Positions 52,685-60,447 of a stretch of DNA of 64,000 bases are shown piece by piece. The notes below the pieces were generated by a model. It searched no databases and was not told where the DNA came from. It worked only from the letters and a program-made list of their open reading frames with translations. Source of the stretch: JAOPZW01 sp963788935 (GTDB lineage Bacteria > Actinomycetota > Thermoleophilia > Solirubrobacterales > Solirubrobacteraceae); contig CAWBIM010000008.1 in assembly GCA_963788935.1 (NCBI GenBank), positions 186,001-250,000 on the forward strand, written 5' to 3'. Made by a program: the position numbers and the translations under genes. Numbering within the stretch: position 1 is the first letter of the stretch; each line of letters begins with the position of its first letter.

Positions 52685-53532
52685 CGGCCGAGGACCTCGT
52701 CCGCGCCCGCCGTCTGCAGCCGCCGGGCGACCTCGGCCCCGAGCTCCTCCGGGTCCGGCCCCAGCAGGTCGTCGCGCAGCCAGGCCGAGCCGTCGGGCGC
52801 CCCGACGAACGCGCGTAGGAGCAGGCCGTCGGCCCCGTCGCCCGTCGCGTGCGCTCCGACCGGCGTGTGGCAGTCGGCCCCGAGCGCGCGGACGAGGGCG
52901 CGCTCGGCCGCCAGGCACTTGGCCGCCGCCGGGTCGGTGAGCCGCGCGACGGCCGCGTGGGTCTCGGGGTCGTCGGCGCGGACGGTGACCGCCAGCGTGC
53001 CCTGTCCCGCGGCCGGGACCATCTCGTCGAGCGACCCGGTCGCCTCGGCCCCGCGGCCCAGGCGGTCGAGGCCGGCGCGGGCGAGGACGATCGCGTCGTA
53101 ATCGCCCGCCGCGAGGCGACCGAGGCGGGTGTCGACGTTCCCGCGCAGCTCGAGGATCTCGAGGTCGCCGCGCAGGGCGCGCAGCTGGGCGGCGCGCCGC
53201 AGCGAGCTCGTCCCGACCCGCGCGCCGTCGGGCAGCGCGGTCAGGCTCGCGGCCCCGCAGAGCGCGTCGTAGGGGTCGGCCCGCGGCGGGACGGCGGCGA
53301 TGACGATGCCGTCGGCGAGCTGCGCGGGCACGTCCTTGGCCGAGTGGACGGCGAGGTCGACGTCGCCGCGCAGCAGCGCCGCGTCGATCTCGCGCACCCA
53401 GCGCTCCTTGTCGCCGTGCGCGCGGTCGCGGTCCCCGGAGGTCGTGATCGTCACGACCTCGGCCCCGAGCGCGTCCGCCACCCCGCGGCACTGCGCGAGG
53501 GCGAGCGCGCTCCCGCGCGTGCCGAGTCTCAC
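52681..53532 (-). CDS. hemC: Hydroxymethylbilane synthase (porphobilinogen deaminase)
   Basis: 283 residues, GTG start. RLGTRGSALALAQCRGVADA, DLAVHSAKDVPAQLADGIVI, RVGTSSLRRAAQLRALRGDL, ELRGNVDTRLGRLAAGDYDA, VPAAGQGTLAVTVRAD and the dipyrromethane-binding Cys in RALGADCHTPVGAHA. Polymerises four porphobilinogens. Overlaps hemA and cobA-hemD by GTGA, so the three form a tightly coupled unit. A hemB gene is not in this window. Confidence 0.96.
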   Translation of the reverse strand: MRLGTRGSALALAQCRGVADALGAEVVTITTSGDRDRAHGDKERWVREIDAALLRGDVDLAVHSAKDVPAQLADGIVIAAVPPRADPYDALCGAASLTALPDGARVGTSSLRRAAQLRALRGDLEILELRGNVDTRLGRLAAGDYDAIVLARAGLDRLGRGAEATGSLDEMVPAAGQGTLAVTVRADDPETHAAVARLTDPAAAKCLAAERALVRALGADCHTPVGAHATGDGADGLLLRAFVGAPDGSAWLRDDLLGPDPEELGAEVARRLQTAGADEVLGR

Positions 53533-54872
53533 GCCCGGCGCTTGAGCGGGCGGACGTCGGCCGGAGGGGCGTCGGCGTCGGCGGTTCCGACCGTCCGCGG
53601 CGCGGCTTCCTCGATGCCGAACAGCTCGCGCAGGAGCTGCTGGCGGCCGTGGCCGCCCGCCTCGCCGTCGACGCCCTTCAGCCGCACGGTGGGCTCGTGC
53701 AGCAGCCGCTGCATCACCGCGCGCGCGACCGCCTCGATCCGGGCCAGGTCCCGCGGCGACGCCGACTCCCAGCGGCCCGCGTTCTCGGCCAGGACCTGGT
53801 CGACGATGTCGGCGCCGTGCTCGCGCAGCGCGGCGATCGTCGGCACGACGTCGAGCTGGGCCATCCAGCGGGCGAAGCGCTGGATCTCCTCCTCGACGAC
53901 GGCCTCCGCGCTGGCGCGCTCGCTCGCGCGGACCTCGAGGTTGCGCGCGACGACGGCCTGGAGGTCGTCGATGTCGTACAGCGACACGCCCTCGACGTCG
54001 CCGCACGCGGGCTCGATGTCGCGCGGGACGGCGATGTCGATGAGCATCAGCGGGCGCCGGTCGCGGGCCTGCATGATGAGCTCGAGCTCCTCGGCGCCGA
54101 TGAGGAAGTGCGGCGACGAGGTCGAGGCGACGACGATGTCGGCCTCCTGCAGCCGGGCCGGCAGCGCGTCCAGCGAGCCGACGCTGCCGCCGAAGCGCTC
54201 GGCCAGCGCGCGGGCGCGGTCGGCGCGGCGGTTGGCGATGAAGATCGTGGTGACGCCCTGGTCGGCCAGGGCCTGCGCGGTGCGCTCGCTCGTCTCGCCC
54301 GCGCCGATGACGATGACGCTGCGGTCGGCGAGGGGGCCGACGGTCTCGCGCGCGAGCGCGACGGCCACCGTCGAGACGCTGACGCGCTCGCGGCCGATGC
54401 CGGTCTGGGTGCGCACGCGCTTGCCGGCCTCGATCGCGGCCTGGAAGAGGCGGTTGGTCATCGGCCCGGTCGTGCCCGCGGCGAGCGCGAGCTCGTGGGC
54501 GCGCTTGACCTGGCCCTGGATCTCGGCCTCGCCGACGATCATCGACTCGAGCCCGCTCGCGACGCGGTAGAGCTGGCGCGCGGCGTCGCAGTTGCGCGGC
54601 GTGTAGACGACGTGCGCGAGCTCCGTGGGCCGGATCCCGGCGCGGGTGGCGATGCGGGTCAAGGCCTCGGCCTCGGCCTGGACCGGGTCGGCGGCGACGA
54701 GGTAGACCTCGGTGCGATTGCACGTCGAGATCGCCACGGCCTCCGTGATCTCGTCGTGCGCGGTGAGCGCGTGCAGCAGGCGCTCGGCCTCGCGCTCGGT
54801 CAGCGCCAGCCGCTCGCGCACCTCGACGGGCGCGGTCTTGTGCGAGATCCCGAGCGCGAGCAGCTCGCTCAT
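53529..54872 (-). CDS. hemA: Glutamyl-tRNA reductase
   Basis: 447 residues. First step of C5-route tetrapyrrole synthesis: reduces glutamyl-tRNA to glutamate-1-semialdehyde with NADPH. MSELLALGISHKTAPVEVRE, catalytic Cys in AISTCNRTEVYLVA, ASGLESMIVGEAEIQGQVKR, NADPH-binding SVIVIGAGETSERTAQALAD, and the C-terminal dimerisation helices. Its ATG overlaps the ccmD-like stop (ATGA). A variable Pro/Ala tail ends the protein. Confidence 0.96.
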   Translation of the reverse strand: MSELLALGISHKTAPVEVRERLALTEREAERLLHALTAHDEITEAVAISTCNRTEVYLVAADPVQAEAEALTRIATRAGIRPTELAHVVYTPRNCDAARQLYRVASGLESMIVGEAEIQGQVKRAHELALAAGTTGPMTNRLFQAAIEAGKRVRTQTGIGRERVSVSTVAVALARETVGPLADRSVIVIGAGETSERTAQALADQGVTTIFIANRRADRARALAERFGGSVGSLDALPARLQEADIVVASTSSPHFLIGAEELELIMQARDRRPLMLIDIAVPRDIEPACGDVEGVSLYDIDDLQAVVARNLEVRASERASAEAVVEEEIQRFARWMAQLDVVPTIAALREHGADIVDQVLAENAGRWESASPRDLARIEAVARAVMQRLLHEPTVRLKGVDGEAGGHGRQQLLRELFGIEEAAPRTVGTADADAPPADVRPLKRRA

Positions 54873-55096
54873 CGTCGGGCGGCCTCCTCGGGCTCGGCCT
54901 CCGCGGCAGGGGCCGCCGGGACGCTGCCGCGCCGGTCGGCCAGTTCGTTGAGCTCGGAGAGCTCGCGCTCGAAGCGCGCCAGCTTGGAGGCCATGATCGC
55001 CACGTAGATCAGCACAAGTGCGAAGAAGACGAGGTACGCCGCGGCGACGTAGCCCGTGTTGTCCGGCAGCGCTGGGGTGGTCTGGGCGAGGATCAC
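54869..55096 (-). CDS. ccmD: CcmD-like small membrane protein
   Basis: 75 residues, GTG start overlapping the ccmC stop. One membrane segment (GYVAAAYLVFFALVLIYVAI) followed by a charged helix (MASKLARFERELSELNELAD) and an Ala/Glu tail. Size, layout and position after ccmC match CcmD, which helps release heme-loaded CcmE. Sequence similarity in this family is low, so the call rests on context. Confidence 0.7.
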   Translation of the reverse strand: MILAQTTPALPDNTGYVAAAYLVFFALVLIYVAIMASKLARFERELSELNELADRRGSVPAAPAAEAEPEEAARR

Positions 55097-55830
55097 GACG
55101 TCGGGAGCGTGGGGGCCGCGGTCCGCCCGACGGGCGCGACGGCATCGTCGCCCGCGAGCTTGCGGCGCAGCGACCGAAGCTGCGACGAGGTGTGCTTCGA
55201 GGTCATCTCGTAACGCCAGAGCGTGACGTACAGCAGCGCCATGCCCAGGAGCGAGAGGTAGAACGGCAACTGCATCTTCGCCGGCAGGCCGCCGTCGGCG
55301 GTCGCGAACACGCGCGGGTGCGTGTAGGCCTGGGCGAGGCGGACGGCGAGGAAGTTCAGCGGGACGAACGCGCCCGCCGTGACCGCGAAGACGCTCGCGT
55401 AGCGGGCCTGCTTCTCGCGGTCCTCGATGCTGAAGCGCATCGGCTGGTAGGTCGCGTAGAGCAGGAAGACGATGAGGAACGAGACGAGCGTCGGCTCGTC
55501 CCACACCCACCAGTGCCCCCAGCTCGCCTTGGCCCAGATCGACCCGGTGATGAGGACGCCGGCGCCGAGCACGAGGCTCAGGTGGATCGCGACGTAGGAG
55601 CGCAGGTCGTACTTCGGGTCGTCCGTCCGCAGGTGCTGGATCGCCATGACCCCGCCGAAGACGAAGCCGCACAGCGCCACGATCCCGAGCGGGACGTGGA
55701 CGTAGAAGATCTTCTGCATGAACCCTTGGTCGGCGTCCATGGGGGCGTAGAAGAAGGCGAACGCGAACGCGGCGGTCATCGTGACGGCGGTCGCGATCGA
55801 GAGTCCCCTGAGTCGTGTCCCGTAGAGCAC
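55093..55830 (-). CDS. ccmC: Cytochrome c biogenesis protein, heme-handling membrane protein
   Basis: 245 residues, GTG start overlapping the ccmB stop by one base (TAGTG). Six membrane segments; FYVHVPLGIVALCGFVFGGV, the tryptophan-rich heme-binding ASWGHWWVWDEPTLVSFLIV, and conserved His residues in AIHLSLVLGAGVLI. CcmC presents heme to CcmE for cytochrome c maturation (system I). The Arg/Ser-rich C-terminal tail is cytoplasmic. Confidence 0.94.
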   Translation of the reverse strand: MLYGTRLRGLSIATAVTMTAAFAFAFFYAPMDADQGFMQKIFYVHVPLGIVALCGFVFGGVMAIQHLRTDDPKYDLRSYVAIHLSLVLGAGVLITGSIWAKASWGHWWVWDEPTLVSFLIVFLLYATYQPMRFSIEDREKQARYASVFAVTAGAFVPLNFLAVRLAQAYTHPRVFATADGGLPAKMQLPFYLSLLGMALLYVTLWRYEMTSKHTSSQLRSLRRKLAGDDAVAPVGRTAAPTLPTS

Positions 55831-56597
55831 TAGTCCTCGATCAGGTAGTCGAACAGGGCGTAGGCGAGCAGCCCGAACACCAGATCATAGAGGCCCAGGA
55901 CGAGCAGCCAGCGCACCTCGACCGAGTGCGGACCGGTCAACGTAAGAAGGGGCGAGGTGCCCTTCGCCGCCCCGATGACGACCGGCATGAGCAGGGGAAG
56001 TGCCATCAGCGGCACGATCAGGTCGCGCGTGCGGGTCTGGACGGCCATCGCGCCGACCATCGTCCCGACGAGCGCGATCCCCGCGTCGGCGAGGGCGAGC
56101 AGCGCCGCGAGCTGGGCGTAGGCCGCCAGGGACGGCGACGCCCCGAGGAGCATCAGCGCGAACGCGGGCACCGCGACGACCTCGACCGCGGCGAGGAACG
56201 CGAACAGCCCCAGGGCCTTGGCGACGAGCATCGCGGTCCGGTCCGTGGGCGCGAGCAGGAAGCCGTCGAGGCCGCCCTCCTCGTGGTCGGCGACGAACAG
56301 CCGGCTGATGCCGAGCATCGCCGCGAACAGCAGCGTCACCCACAGCACGCCCGAGGCGAGGTCCCCGTCGACCTGCCCGCGCTGCAGGGCGAAGTGGAAG
56401 ACGACGAGCGTCGTGATGCTGAAGAGCGCCATCGCCGGGACGGCCTGCGGGGCGCGCAGCTCGAGCCCGAGCTCCTTGCGCAGGAGCGCGCCGACGGCGG
56501 TGCGCAGCGGGACGTAGCGCACCTCGGCGTCCGACGCGTCGCCGGCGGCGGTCGCCGGGCCCGCGGCGGGCGGCGTCTCGGCGGCGGGCGTGCTCAC
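55830..56597 (-). CDS. ccmB: Heme exporter subunit CcmB
   Basis: 255 residues, GTG start overlapping the ccmA stop (GTGA). About 60 residues of Pro/Ala-rich start, then AVGALLRKELGLELRAPQAV, a conserved CcmB opening, and six membrane segments, with GLDGFLLAPTDRTAMLVAKA and RTRDLIVPLMALPLLMPVVI. Membrane part of the CcmAB transporter. Length above 220 comes from the N-terminal extension. Confidence 0.93.
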   Translation of the reverse strand: MSTPAAETPPAAGPATAAGDASDAEVRYVPLRTAVGALLRKELGLELRAPQAVPAMALFSITTLVVFHFALQRGQVDGDLASGVLWVTLLFAAMLGISRLFVADHEEGGLDGFLLAPTDRTAMLVAKALGLFAFLAAVEVVAVPAFALMLLGASPSLAAYAQLAALLALADAGIALVGTMVGAMAVQTRTRDLIVPLMALPLLMPVVIGAAKGTSPLLTLTGPHSVEVRWLLVLGLYDLVFGLLAYALFDYLIED

Positions 56598-57280
56598 CGG
56601 TACAGCGCCCCGATCTCGCTCGCCTGGACGCGCTCGGCCGCCGCGAGCAGCGCGGGGCGCCCGCCGCGCAGGCCGAGCGCGAGGTCGGCCTCGGCCAGAC
56701 CGCCCGCGGGGTCGTGGCTCGTGACGACCCGCGTGCACCCGGACGCGGCCCCGATCAGCGGCTCGACGAGGTCGGCGGCCGCGGGGTCGAGGTTCGCGCG
56801 CGGCTCGTCGAGGAGCAGGACGTCCGGCTCGTGCAGGACGGCGCGGGCGACGGCGAGCCGCTGCACCATCCCGCGCGAGTAGGTGGTGACGCGGTCGTCG
56901 GCGCGCAGGCTCAGGCCGACGCGCTCGAGCAGCTCCTCGACGCGGGCGAAGCCGACGCCGTGCAGGCGGGCGTGGAAGCGCAGGTTCTCGCGGCCGGACA
57001 GGTCGCGGTAGACGAGCGGCTCGTGGGTGAGCAGGCCGATGCGGCCCCGCACGGCCCAGCCGTCGGCGGGCAGCTCGCGGCCGAGGACGCGCACGACGCC
57101 GCCGTGCGGACGCAGCAGCGTGGCGAGGACGCGCAGGAGCGTCGACTTGCCCGCGCCGTTGGGGCCGAAGACGACGAGCGTCGCGCCCGCGGGGATCGCG
57201 AGCGTGACGCCCTCGAGCGCCACGCGCTCGCCGTAGCGGCGCGTCAGCCCGTCGAGCTCAATGGCCGCCGGCGCGGCCAC
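56594..57280 (-). CDS. ccmA: Heme ABC exporter ATP-binding protein CcmA
   Basis: 228 residues. Walker A VVFGPNGAGKSTLLRVLATL, signature YSRGMVQRLAVARAVL (usual LSGGQ replaced by YSRGM, a CcmA trait), Walker B VLLLDEPRANLDPAAADLV and switch His in VVTSHDPAGGLAEA. Partner of CcmB; drives release of holo-CcmE. GTG start at 57280, inside the last 23 bp of the mog gene. Confidence 0.94.
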   Translation of the reverse strand: MAAPAAIELDGLTRRYGERVALEGVTLAIPAGATLVVFGPNGAGKSTLLRVLATLLRPHGGVVRVLGRELPADGWAVRGRIGLLTHEPLVYRDLSGRENLRFHARLHGVGFARVEELLERVGLSLRADDRVTTYSRGMVQRLAVARAVLHEPDVLLLDEPRANLDPAAADLVEPLIGAASGCTRVVTSHDPAGGLAEADLALGLRGGRPALLAAAERVQASEIGALYR

Positions 57281-57743
57281 CCTCGCGCACCAGGGTCTCG
57301 GCGGCGTGGCGCAGGACCGGCGCGATGACCGGGAACAGCTCCTCGATCGCCTTGGGGTTGCCGGGGAAGTTGACGATCAGCGTGCGGTGCGCGACGCCGG
57401 ACATCCCGCGCGAGAGCATCCCCATCGGGGTCGCGCGCAGGCTCGTCGCGCGCATCGCCTCGGCGATCCCGGGCGCGTCGCGCTCGATGACGGCCTTCGT
57501 CGCCTCGGGGGTGACGTCGTCCGGCGTCAGGCCCGTCCCGCCGGTCGTGAAGACGAACGTGAACTCGTCGTCGACGTAGTGGTGCAGGCGGTCCTCGATG
57601 AGCGGGAAGTCGTCGGGGATGACCTCCATCGACTCGACATCGCATCCGGACTCCTCGGCGAGGTGGGCCAGCAGCGGGCCCGAGGCGTCCTCGGCCTGGC
57701 GGCGGGCGACGGACGTGGAGATCGTGAGGACGGCGGTGCGCAT
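57258..57743 (-). CDS. mog: MogA/MoaB-family molybdopterin adenylyltransferase-like protein
   Basis: 161 residues. RTAVLTISTSVARRQAEDAS, FTFVFTTGGTGLTPDDVTPE and LSRGMSGVAHRTLIVNFPGN with PKAIEEL are the MoCF-domain signatures. Activates molybdopterin with ATP before metal insertion. The gene lies between moaC and ccmA; it overlaps ccmA by 23 bp. MogA or MoaB function cannot be separated from sequence. Confidence 0.93.
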   Translation of the reverse strand: MRTAVLTISTSVARRQAEDASGPLLAHLAEESGCDVESMEVIPDDFPLIEDRLHHYVDDEFTFVFTTGGTGLTPDDVTPEATKAVIERDAPGIAEAMRATSLRATPMGMLSRGMSGVAHRTLIVNFPGNPKAIEELFPVIAPVLRHAAETLVREGGRAGGH

Positions 57744-57756
57744 CCGGCGGCTCAGG

Positions 57757-58236
57757 TTAGCCCTCGCGCCGCCAGGTCCCGCTGCGGCCGCCGGACTTCT
57801 CGACCAGCGCGACCGACGCGATCTCGACCCCGCGCTCGAGGCCCTTGACCATGTCGTAGACCGTGAGCGCCGCGACCGAGACGGCGGTCATCGCCTCCAT
57901 CTCGACCCCGGTGCGCGCGGTCACCCGCGCCTCGGCGGTGAGGGTCACGGTGCCGGCGGCGGCGTCGACCTCCGCGTCGACGTCGACGTGGTCGAGGCCG
58001 AGCGGATGGCACAGCGGGATCAGCTCGCCGGTGCGCTTGGCGGCGAGCACGCCGGCGATCCGGGCGGTCCCGAGGACGTCGCCCTTGGGCGCGTCGCCCG
58101 CCTGGACGGTGGCCGCCGTCTGCGGTGACATCCGCACGACGGCGCGGGCGACGGCGCGGCGGTCCGTCGCCGGCTTGTCGCCGACGTCGACCATGCGCGC
58201 GGTGCCGTGCTCGTCGAGGTGGGTGAGCTCGCTCAA
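57757..58236 (-). CDS. moaC: Cyclic pyranopterin monophosphate synthase
   Basis: 159 residues, TTG start at 58236. LSELTHLDEHGTARMVDVGD, KGDVLGTARIAGVLAAKRTG, LIPLCHPLGLDHVDVDAEVD, ARTGVEMEAMTAVSVAALTV and YDMVKGLERGV cover all MoaC motifs, including catalytic Lys. It makes cyclic pyranopterin monophosphate with MoaA; no moaA is present here. The rare TTG start may lower its yield. Confidence 0.95.
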   Translation of the reverse strand: MSELTHLDEHGTARMVDVGDKPATDRRAVARAVVRMSPQTAATVQAGDAPKGDVLGTARIAGVLAAKRTGELIPLCHPLGLDHVDVDAEVDAAAGTVTLTAEARVTARTGVEMEAMTAVSVAALTVYDMVKGLERGVEIASVALVEKSGGRSGTWRREG

Positions 58237-58250
58237 ACCGGTGCGCCGCC

Positions 58251-58988
58251 TCAGGCGGGCGTCGCCGAGGACTGCGCGGCGGCGATGAGGTCGCGCACGG
58301 CCGTGGTGTCGCCGGCGCGCAGCAGCGCGACCGGGTCGGGCTCGCCGTTGACGATGTTCTCGAAGAAGACCTTGCGGTCCTGGTAGGTGGGCAGCGTGCC
58401 CTTCGCCCACCCGCGGACGTCGTTGAGCATGACCGCGAGCGTCGCGTACTCCTCGCCGAACAGCTCGGAGACCTCGGCCTTCATCCGCTTGGCCAGGGCG
58501 GGCGACGCGCCCGCGGTCGAGATCGCGATGGCCAGCGGGCCGGTGCGGACGATCGCCGGGAGGATGAAGTTGCACAGCGGCGGGACGTCGACGACGTTGA
58601 CGAGCATCGCGCGCTGCTCGGCGTCGTCGTAGATGCCGATGTTGACGTCGGTGTCGTCGGTCGAGGCGATGACCATGAACGTGCCCTCGAGGTCCGACGG
58701 CGCGTACGCGCGGCGCTCCCAGCGGATCGAGCCCTCGCGCGCGAGCGCCTCGAGCTCGGGCACGGCGTCGGGCGCCACGAGCGTGACGTCGCCGTCGCAG
58801 GCGAGCAGGCCCTCGACCTTCTCGAGGCCGATCTCGCCCCCGCCGACGACCAGGCACCGGCGGCCCTTGAGCTTGAGGCAGGCGATGTAGAAGGGCGTCT
58901 CGAGCATGTCCCGGACGCACGTCTGGTCGCAGACGCCGCGCCGGAACTGGCAGACGCACTCCTTGCCGGAGTAGGCAGCAGCAGGCAT
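58251..58988 (-). CDS. Siroheme synthase N-terminal domain (precorrin-2 dehydrogenase), with Cys-rich N-terminus
   Basis: 245 residues. Oxidises precorrin-2 to sirohydrochlorin with NAD and probably inserts iron. LKGRRCLVVGGGEIGLEKVE (NAD-binding), FMVIASTDDTDVNIGIYDD, LVNVVDVPPLCNFILPAIVR, GPLAIAISTAGASPALAKRM. Before it lie about 27 extra residues with four Cys, CVCQFRRGVCDQTC, not usual for this family. The Met at residue 28 would remove them, but the -10 element TACCCT (10 nt before the ATG at 58988) supports the long form. First gene of the ten-gene operon. Confidence 0.93.
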   Translation of the reverse strand: MPAAAYSGKECVCQFRRGVCDQTCVRDMLETPFYIACLKLKGRRCLVVGGGEIGLEKVEGLLACDGDVTLVAPDAVPELEALAREGSIRWERRAYAPSDLEGTFMVIASTDDTDVNIGIYDDAEQRAMLVNVVDVPPLCNFILPAIVRTGPLAIAISTAGASPALAKRMKAEVSELFGEEYATLAVMLNDVRGWAKGTLPTYQDRKVFFENIVNGEPDPVALLRAGDTTAVRDLIAAAQSSATPA

Positions 58989-58998
58989 GGTCCTTCAC

Positions 58999-59004
58999 AG
59001 GGTA
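58999..59004 (-). promoter_or_regulatory. -10 element TACCCT of the tetrapyrrole/ccm/moco operon
   Basis: TACCCT on the coding strand ends 10 nt before the ATG at 58988; with no other likely promoter in the next 8 kb it may drive the whole operon. Confidence 0.45.
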
Positions 59005-59012
59005 GAGCGCCG

Positions 59013-59018
59013 TACCGT
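59013..59018 (+). promoter_or_regulatory. -10 element TACCGT of the MpaB-like gene
   Basis: TACCGT ends 13 nt before the ATG at 59032, with the weak purine run GTGAGAG between. Confidence 0.4.
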
Positions 59019-59031
59019 GTGGTGAGAGCGC

Positions 59032-59847
59032 ATGGCCCGCAACAGCTTCTTCACGAACGACTCGATGATCCGGCGCGTCCAGCGCGAGTCGGTCGTCGCG
59101 CTGGCCGGCCCGCGGACGCTGTTGATGCAGGCCGCGCACCCGGTCGCGTTCGCCGGGTTCTTCGCCCACACCGGCGCGCTCGACGACCCGTACGCGCGGC
59201 TCCAGCGGACGGTCCGCGTGCTCGGCCTCATCGGCTTCGGCGACAAGGCCGAGGCCCAGAAGGCGACCGCCCGCGTGCGCGACATCCACACGCGCATCCA
59301 CGGCGAGCTCACCGAGCCCGCCGGGCGCTTCCCGGCCGGGACGCCGTACTCCGCCCAGGACCCCGTGCTCCTGCTGTGGATCCTCGCGTGCATGGCCGAC
59401 TCGGCGCTCGTGGTCTACCAGCGCTACGTCCGCTCGCTGTCCCGCGACGAGCGCGACGCGTTCTGGCAGGACTACAAGGTCGTCGGCCGCGAGTTCGGCC
59501 TGCGCGACGAGGACCTGCCCGACGACATCGAGGACTTCGAGCGCTACATGGCCGAGATGGTCGAGGGCGACGACCTCTTCGTGACCGACGAGGCCCGCGA
59601 GCTCGCGCTCGAGATCGTCATGCACCCGCCCGTCTCGCTCCGCGCGCGCCCGATGGTCGAGGTCGCGAACTTCGTCACGGTCGGCCTGCTGCCGCGCAAG
59701 CTGCGCCGGATGTACGGCTTCTCGTGGGACCCGGCCCGGGCGCTGGTGCTGCGCGGCGGGGCGGAGTACGCCAAGCGCGTCGTGGTGCCGCTGCTGCCGG
59801 ACCGGTTCCGGTACCGGCGCCGGCGGCGGACGGATCAGGCCGCGTAG
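59032..59847 (+). CDS. MpaB/Lcp-like oxygenase family protein (DUF2236)
   Basis: 271 residues. LAGPRTLLMQAAHPVAFAGF near residue 24, RTVRVLGLIGFGDKAEAQ, VRDIHTRIHGELTEPAGRF with the conserved His residues, LLLWILACMADSALVVYQRY, HPPVSLRARPMVEVANFVTV and a C-terminal RKLRRMYGFSWDPARA. The family (latex-clearing protein, MpaB) binds heme b through His and cleaves or oxidises hydrocarbons; the natural substrate here is unknown. Adjacent to the tetrapyrrole operon, divergent from it. Confidence 0.9.
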   Translation: MARNSFFTNDSMIRRVQRESVVALAGPRTLLMQAAHPVAFAGFFAHTGALDDPYARLQRTVRVLGLIGFGDKAEAQKATARVRDIHTRIHGELTEPAGRFPAGTPYSAQDPVLLLWILACMADSALVVYQRYVRSLSRDERDAFWQDYKVVGREFGLRDEDLPDDIEDFERYMAEMVEGDDLFVTDEARELALEIVMHPPVSLRARPMVEVANFVTVGLLPRKLRRMYGFSWDPARALVLRGGAEYAKRVVVPLLPDRFRYRRRRRTDQAA

Positions 59848-60013
59848 GGGCGCGGGGTCACCGCGGCGCGTCGGCCCCGCGGCGGGCTCGCCTGTGGCGC
59901 TCCGCGCGGCCGCGCGCCGCAGGACAGGAGTCCGCGGACGGCTCGGCGAGGGAGGGGTGGCGAGCCATCGCTGGCGGGCACGGGCCGGGACGGTCGGCTG
60001 TCGGGCGCCGGGT

Positions 60014-60052
60014 GGGGCGAGTTCTGGTCGCCACGCGACCAGTTCTCGCCCC
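60014..60052. repeat. 39-bp near-perfect palindrome
   Basis: GGGGCGAG, TT, CTGGTCGC, loop CAC, GCGACCAG, TT, CTCGCCCC: sixteen paired bases interrupted only by an opposed TT/TT. No T tract follows. Possible operator, bidirectional terminator or extragenic palindromic element. Confidence 0.8.
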
Positions 60053-60248
60053 GCACTCCCGCCGCGCGCCGCACGACGAGACAGCGATCGTCGAGCGCTC
60101 GCGGACGGCCGCTCCGAGGAGGCGGCGGGGGCGGTCGCGGCGCGGCGCGGGGTGCCGGGCGGCGTGGGCCGGATTCTGCCGACATAGGCGTCATTTCCGG
60201 CCCAGCTCTCGCCAACCGATGCGCCACGATCCACCCGTTTCGAGACGC

Positions 60249-60277
60249 GGATTTCCCGCGCATATCGCGGCAAATCC
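60249..60277. repeat. 29-bp palindrome with AT-containing arms
   Basis: GGATTT, C, CCGCG, loop CATAT, CGCGG, C, AAATCC: eleven paired bases around one C/C mismatch. The GGATTT arm resembles the imperfect palindrome at 32375-32394. Confidence 0.75.
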
Positions 60278-60447
60278 TCACCTCGATCCACCCCCGCCGC
60301 CCCAGCGCGCGCCACCCGCTTCCTGATCGCGCGACGGATGACGCCGCCGGCGCGGTCGTCTTCCCTCGCCGAGCCGTCCGCGTACGCCGCGGGCCGCCGC
60401 AGCAGGCGCGCGGGCGGCGCCGCCGCCCGCCACCCGCCACCCAGCCC

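Larger units (their letters stand above)
59848..60447. other. 600-bp gap between convergent genes, with two large palindromes
   Basis: No gene recognised. The GC bias falls in places and two long imperfect palindromes stand out (listed separately). Open frames here are Arg/Pro-rich shadows. The last 100 bp are GCC-rich low complexity next to the phospholipase stop. Confidence 0.5.

Noticed and set aside
59848..60440. Open frames in the gap after the MpaB-like gene
   Set aside because: Arg/Pro-rich sequence with no recognisable domain on either strand, and the palindromes cross them.
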